Origin: Bacteroidota bacterium
GTDB taxonomy: Bacteria > Bacteroidota > Bacteroidia > Bacteroidales > VadinHA17
Assembly: GCA_012729475.1 (NCBI GenBank)
Contig: JAAYDB010000059.1
Span: 1-60,929, forward strand
Direction of reading: 5' to 3'
Length of the DNA stretch: 60,929 nt
How positions within the stretch are numbered: the first letter of the stretch is position 1; each line of letters starts with the position of its first letter. Of the stretch, positions 51,112-60,651 are shown in pieces. Position numbers and translations under genes: made by a program. The notes beneath the pieces were generated by a model that was given only the letters and a program-made list of their open reading frames with translations, was not told the origin of the DNA and ran no database searches.

Positions 51112-53031
51112 ATGGAAGCATTCAATACAAAAATACCGGACGGACCTCTTTTTCAGAAATGGACAAAGTATAAATCTTCTGTGAGGTTGATTAATCCTGC
51201 CAACAGGAAAAAGATTGAGATCATTGTTGTCGGGACTGGTTTATCAGGGGCCAGTGCAGCTTCTGCTCTTGGTGAACTGGGATACAGGGTTAAGAGTTTC
51301 TGTTATCAGGATTCTCCCAGGAGGGCTCATTCTGTTGCCGCACAGGGAGGTATAAATGCTGCAAAAAACTACCGTAACGATGGTGATTCTGTTTTTCGCC
51401 TGTTTTATGATATGATTAAAGGAGGTGATTTTCGTGCCCGTGAAGCTAATGTATACAGAGCTGCCGAAGTAAGTAACCAGGTAATAGATCATTTTACTGC
51501 TCTGGGAGTACCTTTTGCGCGTGATTACGGAGGCACACTGGATACACGCTCTTTCGGAGGAGTTCAGGTATCAAGAACTTTCTATTCAAAAGGACAGACA
51601 GGTCAGCAATGTCTGTTAGGAGCCTATTCATCTCTCAACAGACAAATAAGCAGAGGCAATGTAATTATGTATCCCCGCAGAGAGGTCCTCGACCTGGTTT
51701 TAGTTGAAGGCAAAGCCAGAGGAGTCATTGCCCGTAATCTTATTACCGGTGAAACAGAACGTCATGGAGCACATGCTGTAGTACTGGCTACGGGAGGATA
51801 CGGAACAATATATTATCTCTCAACACTTGCCATTAATTCTAATGCTTCGGCTGCCTGGAAAGCATATAAAAAGGGGGCCTTTTTTGCTAATCCCAGCTTT
51901 ATTCAGATACATCCTACAAGCATTCCCCAACTTAATAAATTCCAGTCCAAGCTGACCCTTATGTCGGAATCCCTTCGCAACGACGGCCGTATATGGGTCC
52001 CTGCAAAGAAAGGAGACAAACGACTGGCTAATGATATCCCCGAAGAGGAGAGAGACTATTATCTGGAAAGACGATATCCTGCTTTCGGGAATCTTGTGCC
52101 AAGGGATGTGGCCTCACGTGCTGCCAAAGAGAGATGTGATGCGGGCTATGGTGTGGGTGATACAGGCCTGGCTGTATACCTTGATTTCAGGGATGCAATA
52201 AAAGCCCGGGGGATAAAAACCATTCAGGACAGATATGGCAACCTCTTCGATATGTACAAAACCATCACCGGAATAAATCCCTGTGAGGAACCTATGAGAA
52301 TATATCCTGCCGGCCATTATACAATGGGAGGACTATGGGTTGACTATGAACTGATGACGAATATACCCGGTCTGTATGCTATCGGTGAAGCCAACTTCTC
52401 CGATCATGGGGCCAACAGGCTGGGTGCAAGCTCACTTATGCAGGCTGCCGGAGATGGCTATTTTATACTGCCAATTACTATAGGTAATTATCTGGTGGAT
52501 GAAATAAAGGAACTCCTCATTTCAACAGACAGCAAGGAATTTGCAGATGCTGAAAAAGAAGTTATCGGAAGACTTGAAAAACTGTTAATGATTAAAGGTA
52601 AACAAACAGCTTCGTCTTTTCATAAACGTCTTGGAGAAATAATGTGGAACTATTGTGGTATGATAAGAAATAAAAAAGGTCTGGAAAAAGGGCTCAGTCT
52701 TGTAAGAGACCTTAAAGATGAATTCTGGAAAGATCTTAATGTGCCTGGCACATACAAAGAACTAAATATGGAACTTGAGAAAGCAGGAAGAGTGGCTGAT
52801 TATCTGGATTTTGCACAACTACTCATCACTGATGCACTCAGGAGAAACGAATCTTGCGGAGCCCATTTCCGGGAAGAGTACCAGACATCTGAAGGAGAAG
52901 CTCTCAGAAATGATGAAGAATATGCCTATGTGGCGGCCTGGGAATATGCCGGAGAGGATAAAGAACCTGTCCTGCACAGGGAATATCTGAAATATGAAGA
53001 AGTTGAACCAAAAGTCAGGAGTTATAAATGA
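51112..53031 (+). CDS. sdhA: Succinate dehydrogenase / fumarate reductase flavoprotein subunit
   Basis: I choose the ATG at 51112 ([14 protein letters not shown]), giving 639 residues; longer in-frame reading would run back into sdhC. FAD is bound by [20 protein letters not shown], and the covalent FAD His is in [11 protein letters not shown]. Catalytic and substrate parts are [26 protein letters not shown], and [20 protein letters not shown]. The enzyme converts succinate to fumarate or the reverse on the inner face of the membrane. It lies between sdhC and sdhB. Confidence 0.96.
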   Translation: MEAFNTKIPDGPLFQKWTKYKSSVRLINPANRKKIEIIVVGTGLSGASAASALGELGYRVKSFCYQDSPRRAHSVAAQGGINAAKNYRNDGDSVFRLFYDMIKGGDFRAREANVYRAAEVSNQVIDHFTALGVPFARDYGGTLDTRSFGGVQVSRTFYSKGQTGQQCLLGAYSSLNRQISRGNVIMYPRREVLDLVLVEGKARGVIARNLITGETERHGAHAVVLATGGYGTIYYLSTLAINSNASAAWKAYKKGAFFANPSFIQIHPTSIPQLNKFQSKLTLMSESLRNDGRIWVPAKKGDKRLANDIPEEERDYYLERRYPAFGNLVPRDVASRAAKERCDAGYGVGDTGLAVYLDFRDAIKARGIKTIQDRYGNLFDMYKTITGINPCEEPMRIYPAGHYTMGGLWVDYELMTNIPGLYAIGEANFSDHGANRLGASSLMQAAGDGYFILPITIGNYLVDEIKELLISTDSKEFADAEKEVIGRLEKLLMIKGKQTASSFHKRLGEIMWNYCGMIRNKKGLEKGLSLVRDLKDEFWKDLNVPGTYKELNMELEKAGRVADYLDFAQLLITDALRRNESCGAHFREEYQTSEGEALRNDEEYAYVAAWEYAGEDKEPVLHREYLKYEEVEPKVRSYK

Positions 53032-53093
53032 TTTTATTATAATACCTCAAACACAAGTCTGTTGCTTATAAAAAGATTATAACCCATTTGCAT

Positions 53094-53828
53094 ATGCACT
53101 TTACCTTAAAGATATGGAGACAGAAGAACTCTTTGGCAAGAGGTAGCTTTGAAACATACAATCTGGATGATGTATCTCCTGAAATGTCATTTTTAGAAAT
53201 GCTTGATGCTCTTAACAAAAAACTGGTGGAAGAGGATAAAGACCCTGTTGCTTTTGACTCTGATTGTCGTGAAGGGATTTGTGGTTCCTGTGGTATGTAT
53301 ATCAACGGACATCCTCACGGACCCGTTCCTGCTATAACCACCTGCCATCTCTCGATGAGATATTTCAGAGACAGTGAGACGATATGGGTTGAACCATGGA
53401 GAGCAAAACCTTTTCCTGTCATCAAAGACCTCATTGTAGACAGGAGTGCCCTGGACAAGATCCAGATTGCAGGTGGTTTTGTATCAGTCAATACAGGGGC
53501 TGCACCTGAAGCTAATTCCCTGCCAGTGAATAAAGAAAAGGCCGATGAGGCATTCGATTCTTCAATATGTATAGGTTGTGGGGCCTGCGTTGCAGCGTGT
53601 AAAAATGCCTCAGCAATGCTCTTTGTCTCGGCAAAGGTATCTCAGTTTGCCCTGCTTCCACAAGGCCGTGTGGAAGCCAGGCAACGTGTAAGGGCTATGA
53701 TAGAAAAAATGGATGAACTGGGTTTCGGAAATTGTTCCAACAGTGGAGCCTGTGAAGCAGAATGCCCGAAACAGATCAAACTGGTGAGTATAGCCAGACT
53801 TAAAAGAGAATACTACAAATCTTACTGA
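53094..53828 (+). CDS. sdhB: Succinate dehydrogenase / fumarate reductase iron-sulfur subunit
   Basis: The 244-residue protein (from the ATG at 53094; a TTG lies 6 bp upstream) carries three cluster sites: CREGICGSC for 2Fe-2[12 protein letters not shown] for 4Fe-4S and [12 protein letters not shown] for 3Fe-4S. It wires the flavin to the heme subunit. It is the third gene of sdhCAB, after a 62-bp gap, and its stop is 7 bp from that of the convergent GarR-like gene. Confidence 0.95.
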   Translation: MHFTLKIWRQKNSLARGSFETYNLDDVSPEMSFLEMLDALNKKLVEEDKDPVAFDSDCREGICGSCGMYINGHPHGPVPAITTCHLSMRYFRDSETIWVEPWRAKPFPVIKDLIVDRSALDKIQIAGGFVSVNTGAAPEANSLPVNKEKADEAFDSSICIGCGACVAACKNASAMLFVSAKVSQFALLPQGRVEARQRVRAMIEKMDELGFGNCSNSGACEAECPKQIKLVSIARLKREYYKSY

Positions 53829-53835
53829 CAGTTTT

Positions 53836-54738
53836 TTATAACTTTCCTCTTACCTCCGTACCTGCCAGTTTTTCATAATATTGTATCAGACCACCATGGT
53901 CATCTTTGGCTTTTCCGTCATCTCTTAATGTCTCCATTATTCCAAGTACCTTTTCAGTCAGAATTGCATTGACATTGAGTTCATTGGCAGTATCTATTGC
54001 ATTCATAAGATCTTTTATGTGAAGTTCTATTCTGAAACCCGGTTTAAAATTACCGGCGAGGATAAGGGGCATTTTTGCATCCAGAACAGTGCTTCCTGCA
54101 AGTCCTCCACGGATAGCCTGGTATACCTTACCAGGATCCACTCCTGCTTTTTTTGCCAGTACCATAGCCTCTCCCACAGCAGCTATATTTAAAGCCACTA
54201 TTATCTGATTGGCGAGCTTTGTAACGTTACCACTTCCAATCTCTCCTACCAGTGTGACCGAAGAACCCATTGCAGAAAGCATATCCTTAACTTTGTTAAA
54301 AGCATCTTCCGGTCCTCCTGCCATAATAGCCAGAGTGCCCTCAACGGCTTTCGGCTCACCGCCACTAACCGGAGCATCAAGCATTATCACTCCTTTTTCC
54401 GACAGCTTTTCCGATAAAGCCCTCGTAGCCAGAGGTGCTATTGAACTCATATCAACCAATATCGTTCCCTGTCCTGCTCCGGTAAGTATTCCATCAGGCC
54501 CAAGCACCACCTGTTCAACTTCCGGTGAATTTGGCAGCATGGTTATTATGACATCCGACTGTGAAGCTACATCAGCAGAAGATTTGCCTTCTGCTGCACC
54601 GGCTTCTACAAGCTCTTTTACAGCTTCCTTATTAATATCATAGACAATCAACTGATAACCTGCTTTCAAAAGGTTTCTGGCCATCGGTTTACCCATTATG
54701 CCCAACCCTATAAAACCTGTTTTACTGTTTTTTTCCAT
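53836..54738 (-). CDS. GarR-type 3-hydroxyacid dehydrogenase (tartronate semialdehyde reductase-like)
   Basis: The 300-residue protein begins with the NAD(P) fold GFIGLGIMGKPMARNLLKAG and has ITMLPNSPEVEQVV, the substrate-binding PVSGGEPKAVEGTLAIMAGG, and the catalytic Lys in GNVTKLANQIIVALN. This pattern belongs to beta-hydroxyacid dehydrogenases and is nearest to 2-hydroxy-3-oxopropionate reductases. It would reduce tartronate semialdehyde to glycerate, or act on a similar compound. It is last in the leftward sugar-acid operon, 22 bp after the zinc dehydrogenase. Confidence 0.88.
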   Translation of the reverse strand: MEKNSKTGFIGLGIMGKPMARNLLKAGYQLIVYDINKEAVKELVEAGAAEGKSSADVASQSDVIITMLPNSPEVEQVVLGPDGILTGAGQGTILVDMSSIAPLATRALSEKLSEKGVIMLDAPVSGGEPKAVEGTLAIMAGGPEDAFNKVKDMLSAMGSSVTLVGEIGSGNVTKLANQIIVALNIAAVGEAMVLAKKAGVDPGKVYQAIRGGLAGSTVLDAKMPLILAGNFKPGFRIELHIKDLMNAIDTANELNVNAILTEKVLGIMETLRDDGKAKDDHGGLIQYYEKLAGTEVRGKL

Positions 54739-54760
54739 TATTTATGTCCTTTATATATTA

Positions 54761-55813
54761 TTATATTGGTTTCAATACTACTTTAACTGCTTCTTTTGTC
54801 TCAACCATCTCAAAACCTTTTTCCCACCCATCAATACCAAGTTCATGAGTAATGAGACTGTCAAGGTCCACTAATCCTTTTTCCATTAAAGTAAGACACT
54901 TCTCCCATACATCCCAGGTATGACTGAAGTGGCCTTTAAAAGTAACTGATTTTGCGATCAGGGGATCCAGACTGAAACCCACAGGCTTGGGCCCCCATCC
55001 TATTTTTGTTATTTGTCCTGCAGGCCTGACAGCATCCATTGACAACTTAAGAGTGGAAGAACTCCCGGCCAGATCGAGTATCAGATCAGCACCATAACCA
55101 TCGCCCAAAGACATTATCCTTTCAAGAGGGTCTTCTTTCGATGAATTGATTATTATTGTAGCACCATATTCCTTTGACAGGGCAAGTCTCTTGTCATCTC
55201 CCTCCGTTCCAATCATCACTATTTCTCCTGCTCCCGATAATTGTGCAAGTCTCGCACATAAAATACCAATGGGTCCAGGCCCAATAATAACTACTGTATC
55301 ACCGGGGTTAACATTACTGTTGACTACCGTAGACTTATAGGAAACACAGAAAGGTTCAGTAATAGAAGCCGCCTTCAGGGAAACACCGGCAGGTACACGG
55401 TGGAGTATTCTCTCAGGCACCTTAACATATTTTGTAAATGCTCCGTCAACATGAAACCCGTATCCACGTCTTTCCCTGCACAAATGATAATTATTCTGCC
55501 GGCATAATGTACATTTTCCGCAATATTCCGCATGTGTCTCGGAGGTAACCCTGTCTCCGACCTTGAATTTACTCACCTTTTCGCCTGTCTGTACTATCGT
55601 TCCGGAAAATTCATGACCCAGAATAAAAGGTCTGACAAATTTAAAGGCAGAGGTTCCTTTATGTAAATGGGGATCTGTTCCACAAACACCGGTATATGCT
55701 ACCTCAACGAGAACATCCTCTTCTCCCGGTTCAGGTACCGGTACCTCTCTAATCTCCGTTGAACAGGGCTCTGCAGCAAATTTTACCACAGCTTTCATAT
55801 TATTTTTTTCCAT
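54761..55813 (-). CDS. Zinc-dependent medium-chain dehydrogenase
   Basis: The 350-residue protein has the catalytic-zinc ligand segment GVCGTDPHLHKG, GHEFSGTIV, the structural zinc Cys set (CGKCTLCRQNNYHLC) and the NAD fold VVIIGPGPIGILCARLAQ. It is closest in look to polyol and threonine dehydrogenases, but the substrate cannot be named. It lies 21 bp after the permease gene and 22 bp before the GarR-like gene, so it probably oxidises an intermediate from the compound brought in by GntP. Confidence 0.88.
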   Translation of the reverse strand: MEKNNMKAVVKFAAEPCSTEIREVPVPEPGEEDVLVEVAYTGVCGTDPHLHKGTSAFKFVRPFILGHEFSGTIVQTGEKVSKFKVGDRVTSETHAEYCGKCTLCRQNNYHLCRERRGYGFHVDGAFTKYVKVPERILHRVPAGVSLKAASITEPFCVSYKSTVVNSNVNPGDTVVIIGPGPIGILCARLAQLSGAGEIVMIGTEGDDKRLALSKEYGATIIINSSKEDPLERIMSLGDGYGADLILDLAGSSSTLKLSMDAVRPAGQITKIGWGPKPVGFSLDPLIAKSVTFKGHFSHTWDVWEKCLTLMEKGLVDLDSLITHELGIDGWEKGFEMVETKEAVKVVLKPI

Positions 55814-55834
55814 TGTTTAGTTCAATTAGTTAAT

Positions 55835-57172
55835 TTACATAAAAATAAGTCCCATTATCCACAATGATATTGCGGCAGAAACACCAAGGACTAAAGTTCC
55901 TGCACTCTGTAGTTTATATCCTGTTTTGACATCCATATGCGACATCTGTGTCACAACCCAGAAAAAGCTGTCATTTGCATGTGAAACAACCATAGCTCCT
56001 GCACCTATTGACAGAACTACAATTGCCTTCGCTATTTCCGAATCAAATCCAAGTGCAGGCATGAGAGGTGCAATTAACGAAGAGGTAGTTATAAGGGCTA
56101 CAGTCGATGATCCCTGAGCTGATTTGATTATCACTGCTATAAAAAATGGCAGCCACATCCCAAGATTTATTTCTGCCATTGTTTCACCTATTGTGTCAGC
56201 CAGTCCTGAATTTTGTAATACTTTCCCAAAAGCTCCCCCCGCTCCTGTAATAAGAATAATCGTCGCTGAAATCTTCAGGGCTTTACCCACCCATCCGGTA
56301 TCAGAATATATTCCTTTTTTCCTTTTCTTTGGTAGCATAAAAGCAATTAACACACCTATCAATAAGGCTATTACCGGTTCTCCCAAAAATCCCAGAAGAG
56401 TCTTTGCCGCTCCAGTGCCAAAAGGATTCGTCGGAAAATCGGAGATCGACTTCATTACTATCAGGATAATTGGTAAAAATATCGGAGTCAGTGCCTTAAA
56501 TGCCGAAGGAGCTTCTTTCATCTTAATATCTATCTCTTCCTGTGTTATTTCAGGATTAGGATCAATGTGTACCCTTGCCGCTACCTTTACGGAAAATAAC
56601 CATCCGAAGAAAAGAGCAATAAAACTGGCAATAACTCCAAAAAGAATAACAAGTCCAAGATTAGCTCCGATAATCCCTGCAGCAGCAATAGGGCCTGGTG
56701 TGGGTGGCACCAGACAATGGGTGGCTATAAGACCCAGACTCAGTGCAATAGCAGGCCCGGCCAGAGAAATATTTGCCCTCTTTGATAAGGCTTTGTTCAA
56801 TGGCGAAAGAATAACGAATCCCGAATCTGCAAATACAGGAATGCTAACAAACCATCCGATTATTGCCATTGCATGTGGTACACGTTTCTCTCCTATTATC
56901 TTCAGGATCTTGTCAGCAAGAGTATATGCCCCTCCGGAATATTCCAGAAAAACACCAATGATAGTACCCGCAACAATAACTATACCTATATACCCCAGAG
57001 TATTTCCAAAGCCTGTATTGATTGACTCAACTATCAGATTAAGAGGCATCCCTGTGAATAATCCAAAACCCAGTGCAGCAAACAACAGAGCCAGAAAAGA
57101 ATGAAGCTTTAACTTTGTAGAAGAAAAAACTATGAAGAAAATACACAGTAATAATACAATCAATAATAACAT
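55835..57172 (-). CDS. GntP family sugar-acid permease
   Basis: The 445-residue protein has about twelve membrane helices and GntP landmarks: LHSFLALLFAALGFGLFTGM, GFGNTLGYIGIVIVAGTIIG, PVFADSGFVILSPLNKAL, CLVPPTPGPIAAAGIIGAN and SAQGSSTVALITTSS. The family takes up gluconate and related acids such as glycerate and ketogluconate, driven by protons. It is the transporter of the sugar-acid operon. A 132-bp gap separates it from the upstream transketolase gene. Confidence 0.93.
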   Translation of the reverse strand: MLLLIVLLLCIFFIVFSSTKLKLHSFLALLFAALGFGLFTGMPLNLIVESINTGFGNTLGYIGIVIVAGTIIGVFLEYSGGAYTLADKILKIIGEKRVPHAMAIIGWFVSIPVFADSGFVILSPLNKALSKRANISLAGPAIALSLGLIATHCLVPPTPGPIAAAGIIGANLGLVILFGVIASFIALFFGWLFSVKVAARVHIDPNPEITQEEIDIKMKEAPSAFKALTPIFLPIILIVMKSISDFPTNPFGTGAAKTLLGFLGEPVIALLIGVLIAFMLPKKRKKGIYSDTGWVGKALKISATIILITGAGGAFGKVLQNSGLADTIGETMAEINLGMWLPFFIAVIIKSAQGSSTVALITTSSLIAPLMPALGFDSEIAKAIVVLSIGAGAMVVSHANDSFFWVVTQMSHMDVKTGYKLQSAGTLVLGVSAAISLWIMGLIFM

Positions 57173-57304
57173 TAGCCTTTACAGTTAAATAGTACACACT
57201 TGATCATAAATACTTTAATGAAACCAGCAAAGAAATGGCATGTAAAACACATTTTTTGATTTGTTACTGTACTTCATCCATTCAGGCTTTTTCCTTGTAA
57301 TATA

Positions 57305-58228
57305 TTAAACAGTTTTTACAGCTCTAACAATAGCCTCAGATGTAAGATTATACTCTTCCAGGAGTTCTCCGTAATTATGAGCTGACTGTCCGAATCTGTC
57401 ATTTATTCCAACTGTCGTTATAGGAATTCCCTTACCCCGTAATATGAAGGAAATAATACTGGCAAGTCCACCAATAACTGAATGTTCTTCAGCAGTAATA
57501 ATACCTTTCATCCCATGAGCCATCCTTTTTATCTCCTCCTCGTCTATAGGCTTAAGAGAACTTACATTTACGACTTTCACAGAAATATTTTCTTCAGCCA
57601 GCTGTTCAGCTGCAGCCATGGCTTTTGAAACCATAATGCCATTTGCAAAAACAACAAAATCGCTGCCTTCACGTATCAGATAAGGCTTCCCTATCTCAAA
57701 CTCTGTGTTTTCGGGAAAAAGATCCGGTAGATCATGTCTGTTTATCCTCATATATACCGGACCATGATACTCTGCGATTTTCTGTGTCATCTTTCTTGTC
57801 TCTATGCCATCGGCCGGCACAAGAACAGTCATGTTTGGAATAGCACACATAATGGATGTATCTTCTACCGACTGGTGAGTAGCACCATCCCCAAAATCTG
57901 AAAGTCCCGCACTCGAGCCTATGATCTTAACATTAAGCCCCGGAATACATATACCCTGACGTATCTGATCAAATGATCTCCCTGCTGCAAAAACAGCAAA
58001 AGAATTAGTAAATGCAATTTTGCCCGTAAGAGAAAGTCCGGCAGCAAAGGATGTCATGTTTGCTTCTCCAATACCCATTTCAAAAAATCTCTCAGGAAAC
58101 TCCTGTTCAAAAAGGACAGTCATGGTCGATTTTCCCAAATCAGCTTCAAGGACCACAATATTTTTATTTTTCCGGCCCAGTTCAAGCAATGTCTCTCCGT
58201 AAACCTGTCTTGGATTCTGATAATTCAT
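57305..58228 (-). CDS. Split transketolase, C-terminal subunit
   Basis: From the ATG at 58228 (MNYQNPRQVYGETLLELG) the product has 307 residues. It holds the pyrimidine-binding and C-terminal domains of transketolase: VLEADLGKSTMTVLFEQ, FFEMGIGEANMTSFAAGLSL, GSSAGLSDFGDGATHQSVED, VLVPADG and TAEEHSVIGGLAS. It pairs with the N-terminal subunit encoded 11 bp upstream to form the full enzyme. Split transketolases in pathway operons often work on special sugars and not in the pentose phosphate pathway. Confidence 0.93.
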   Translation of the reverse strand: MNYQNPRQVYGETLLELGRKNKNIVVLEADLGKSTMTVLFEQEFPERFFEMGIGEANMTSFAAGLSLTGKIAFTNSFAVFAAGRSFDQIRQGICIPGLNVKIIGSSAGLSDFGDGATHQSVEDTSIMCAIPNMTVLVPADGIETRKMTQKIAEYHGPVYMRINRHDLPDLFPENTEFEIGKPYLIREGSDFVVFANGIMVSKAMAAAEQLAEENISVKVVNVSSLKPIDEEEIKRMAHGMKGIITAEEHSVIGGLASIISFILRGKGIPITTVGINDRFGQSAHNYGELLEEYNLTSEAIVRAVKTV

Positions 58229-58239
58229 AAGAATATAGT

Positions 58240-59058
58240 TTAATTTTCTAATTCTGCACACGCCTTTTCATACTCTTCTTTTGTCAGCTCTCCATTGTGA
58301 AAAGCTGCAACATTTTCCGCAAAAGAAATACCCCTTCCTTTTACAGTACGGGCAATTATTATCTTTGGCTTATCACTCAGCTTTTCCGCTTCATCAAGAG
58401 CCTCTGTTATTTCCTTGATATTGTGGCCGTCAATATCAGATACATGCCATCCAAAGGCTTTCCATTTATCAATATGCGGATTTGTATCATAGCGATCCGT
58501 TATAGGACCTGTGGCCATCAGTTTATTACAATCAAGGAATACATAAAGGTTATCCAGTTTATACCAGGCCGCAGACAACGCAGCTTCCCATATCTGCCCT
58601 TCTGCTATTTCCCCGTCTCCGATAATACAGTATACTTTACTGTCTTTCTTATCAATTTTCAATCCTGCTGCCATCCCGCATGCCATTGAAAGACCCTGTC
58701 CCAATGAGCCGGTATTACCCTCAATACCCGGAGTGGTCTTCATATCAGGGTGTCCCTGCAACATAGCTCCAAGTTTTTTAATATTATAAATCTCCTCTTT
58801 CGGGAAATACCCAAGCTCAGCAAGAGCAGCATATTGTATCAAAGCAGCATGCCCTTTACTCAGAATAAATCTGTCACGGTCTTCCCATTTCGGATTATCC
58901 GGATTATGCCTCATCTTAGAGAAATAAAGTACCGATACTATCTCACTCAATGAGCATGATCCCCCAAGATGACCTTTCTGACCAACTCCTACCATTTTAA
59001 CAATATTTAGCCTGAGTGTAGCTGCCATCTTCTCAAGTTCAGCAACTGTCATTTTCAT
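58240..59058 (-). CDS. Split transketolase, N-terminal subunit
   Basis: The 272-residue protein holds the thiamine-diphosphate domain: GHLGGSCSLSEIVSVLYF, DRFILSKGHAALIQYAALAE, NTGSLGQGLSMACGMAAGLK, and the TPP/metal motif IIGDGEIAEGQIWEAALSAA followed by the DCNKL segment. It is first in the leftward operon. Together with the C-terminal subunit it would move a two-carbon ketol unit between sugars. Confidence 0.94.
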   Translation of the reverse strand: MKMTVAELEKMAATLRLNIVKMVGVGQKGHLGGSCSLSEIVSVLYFSKMRHNPDNPKWEDRDRFILSKGHAALIQYAALAELGYFPKEEIYNIKKLGAMLQGHPDMKTTPGIEGNTGSLGQGLSMACGMAAGLKIDKKDSKVYCIIGDGEIAEGQIWEAALSAAWYKLDNLYVFLDCNKLMATGPITDRYDTNPHIDKWKAFGWHVSDIDGHNIKEITEALDEAEKLSDKPKIIIARTVKGRGISFAENVAAFHNGELTKEEYEKACAELEN

Positions 59059-59389
59059 GTTTTTATAATTTTTTTAAATTTTTATTCTATTGTAAATGAA
59101 GATAATAATACCCTCCTTCATATTTGAAAAATCTTCTGCCTGTGCAGCAATTTTTGTATTATTTATGTTTATGAATATGTTCAATTATTGAAAACTCTGT
59201 CATTATTTCAATATCTTATTCCGGATTCACAGAGGTATTTCACAGAATAAAATTAAAATTAGACCAATAAAAATAGTATTTTTAATTGTAGATTATGCCA
59301 AATTAAAGGAATTTACCCGGCCCGGCATCAATATTACAGTATAAAAATGTTTTCTGAATTCAAATCATTAACATAAAAACCAAATTATC
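59059..59389. other. AT-rich intergenic region between divergent operons
   Basis: 331 bp between the split-transketolase operon (leftward) and the GH105 gene (rightward). It must hold both promoters, but I see no exact TAnnTTTG on either strand. A short dyad AAAAAT-AGT-ATTTTT lies at 59269-59283 and an AT-rich run lies next to the transketolase start. No RNA gene or coding frame is evident. Confidence 0.6.
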
Positions 59390-60490
59390 ATGAATTTATT
59401 CCGTTACCTGTTAAGCTCTGTTATATTTCTGACTTTTTTTGCTGCATGCAACCGGTCAGGTAAACCTGGTACAGACAAACTTACTTTCCCTGAAGATAAA
59501 ACTCCTGAATTAATTGGCAGGCAGGTTATCGATGATCTCCTTTCCAGACCTGATTTCATGATGTATAACACCGGAACTGTACGGGCAGTCCATTATGCGG
59601 AAGCATGTGCCGGTTTTGGAGCTGTAAGGCTGGCTGGTTTCCTCAATGATGAAGAACGTCTTAAGGCACTGTCTGACCGCTACATGAGAGTTCTTGATGA
59701 AGAAATTGAAAATACTGCAAATCATGTTGATGTAAATGTCTATGGTATATTGCCTCTTGAGCTGTATCGTCACAATAAAGAAAAACGTTTTCTTGATCAG
59801 GGTCTTAATCTGGCCAACGGCCAGTGGGAAGACCCTCTGCCGGATGGTCTTACAAGTCAGACCAGATACTGGATTGATGATATATGGATGATAGCTTCAC
59901 TGCAGATCCAGGCCTATCGTACAACCGGGGAGTTAGTCTATCTTGAAAGAGCTGCACTTGAAACAGATACATATATACAAAAACTTCAGCAGCCAAACGG
60001 TCTGTTTTATCATGGAGAAAATGCTCCGTTCTACTGGGGAAGAGGCAATGGCTGGGTAGCTGCAGGTTTTGCTGAATTACTGTCGGAACTACCTGAATCC
60101 AACACTCACTATGCATCAATCCTGGCAGGATACAGGAAGATGATGAACGCCTTACTTGAATACCAGTCAGAAGATGGTATGTGGCACCAGCTGATTGACA
60201 ATAAAAATTCCTACAAAGAGACTTCATCAACAGCAATGTTCGGATATGCAATGACTATAGGATCAAAAAAAGGCATTCTGAAAGGTGAAGCATACAGAGA
60301 TGCTTATTTAAAAGCATGGAATTCACTGACGGATTATATAAATGAAGAAGGTAAGATCAGCAATGTTTGTGTCGGGACTCCCAAAAGCGATGATGTTAAT
60401 TTTTATCTCAACAGGCCTACTGTTACCGGTGATCTCCATGGGCAGGCACCCGTATTGTGGTTTGCATACAGCCTCCTGGCAGATTATTGA
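59390..60490 (+). CDS. GH105 (YteR-like) unsaturated glucuronyl/galacturonyl hydrolase, lipoprotein
   Basis: The 366-residue product has a lipobox ending FFAAC (Cys20). The (alpha/alpha)6 barrel carries the family's signs: HYAEACAGFGAVRLAG, YWIDDIWMIASLQIQAY, PFYWGRGNGWVAAGFAELL, and SEDGMWHQLIDN with TSSTAMFGYAM. GH105 enzymes remove unsaturated uronic acid ends left by polysaccharide lyases, for example from rhamnogalacturonan. No lyase is encoded nearby. It is divergent from the sugar-acid operon, which could use uronate-derived acids; that link is inference. Confidence 0.88.
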   Translation: MNLFRYLLSSVIFLTFFAACNRSGKPGTDKLTFPEDKTPELIGRQVIDDLLSRPDFMMYNTGTVRAVHYAEACAGFGAVRLAGFLNDEERLKALSDRYMRVLDEEIENTANHVDVNVYGILPLELYRHNKEKRFLDQGLNLANGQWEDPLPDGLTSQTRYWIDDIWMIASLQIQAYRTTGELVYLERAALETDTYIQKLQQPNGLFYHGENAPFYWGRGNGWVAAGFAELLSELPESNTHYASILAGYRKMMNALLEYQSEDGMWHQLIDNKNSYKETSSTAMFGYAMTIGSKKGILKGEAYRDAYLKAWNSLTDYINEEGKISNVCVGTPKSDDVNFYLNRPTVTGDLHGQAPVLWFAYSLLADY

Positions 60491-60651
60491 TTAATACGGT
60501 ATTATTATTAAGGGACCGAGAGTATTTCCAATCTGTCGGCTTCCATATCACTGATTTATCAAAACCCACACTCCGATAGTCTACTATGACGGTATAAACA
60601 GGAATGACAACTTGTTCTACGGAGATATACTTTTTTGTATATCTATGTCAG

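Noticed and set aside
56124-57104. 326-residue open frame on the plus strand of the GntP gene
   Set aside because: It is the reverse shadow of a membrane protein gene with many Ile/Ala/Pro codons and no motif.
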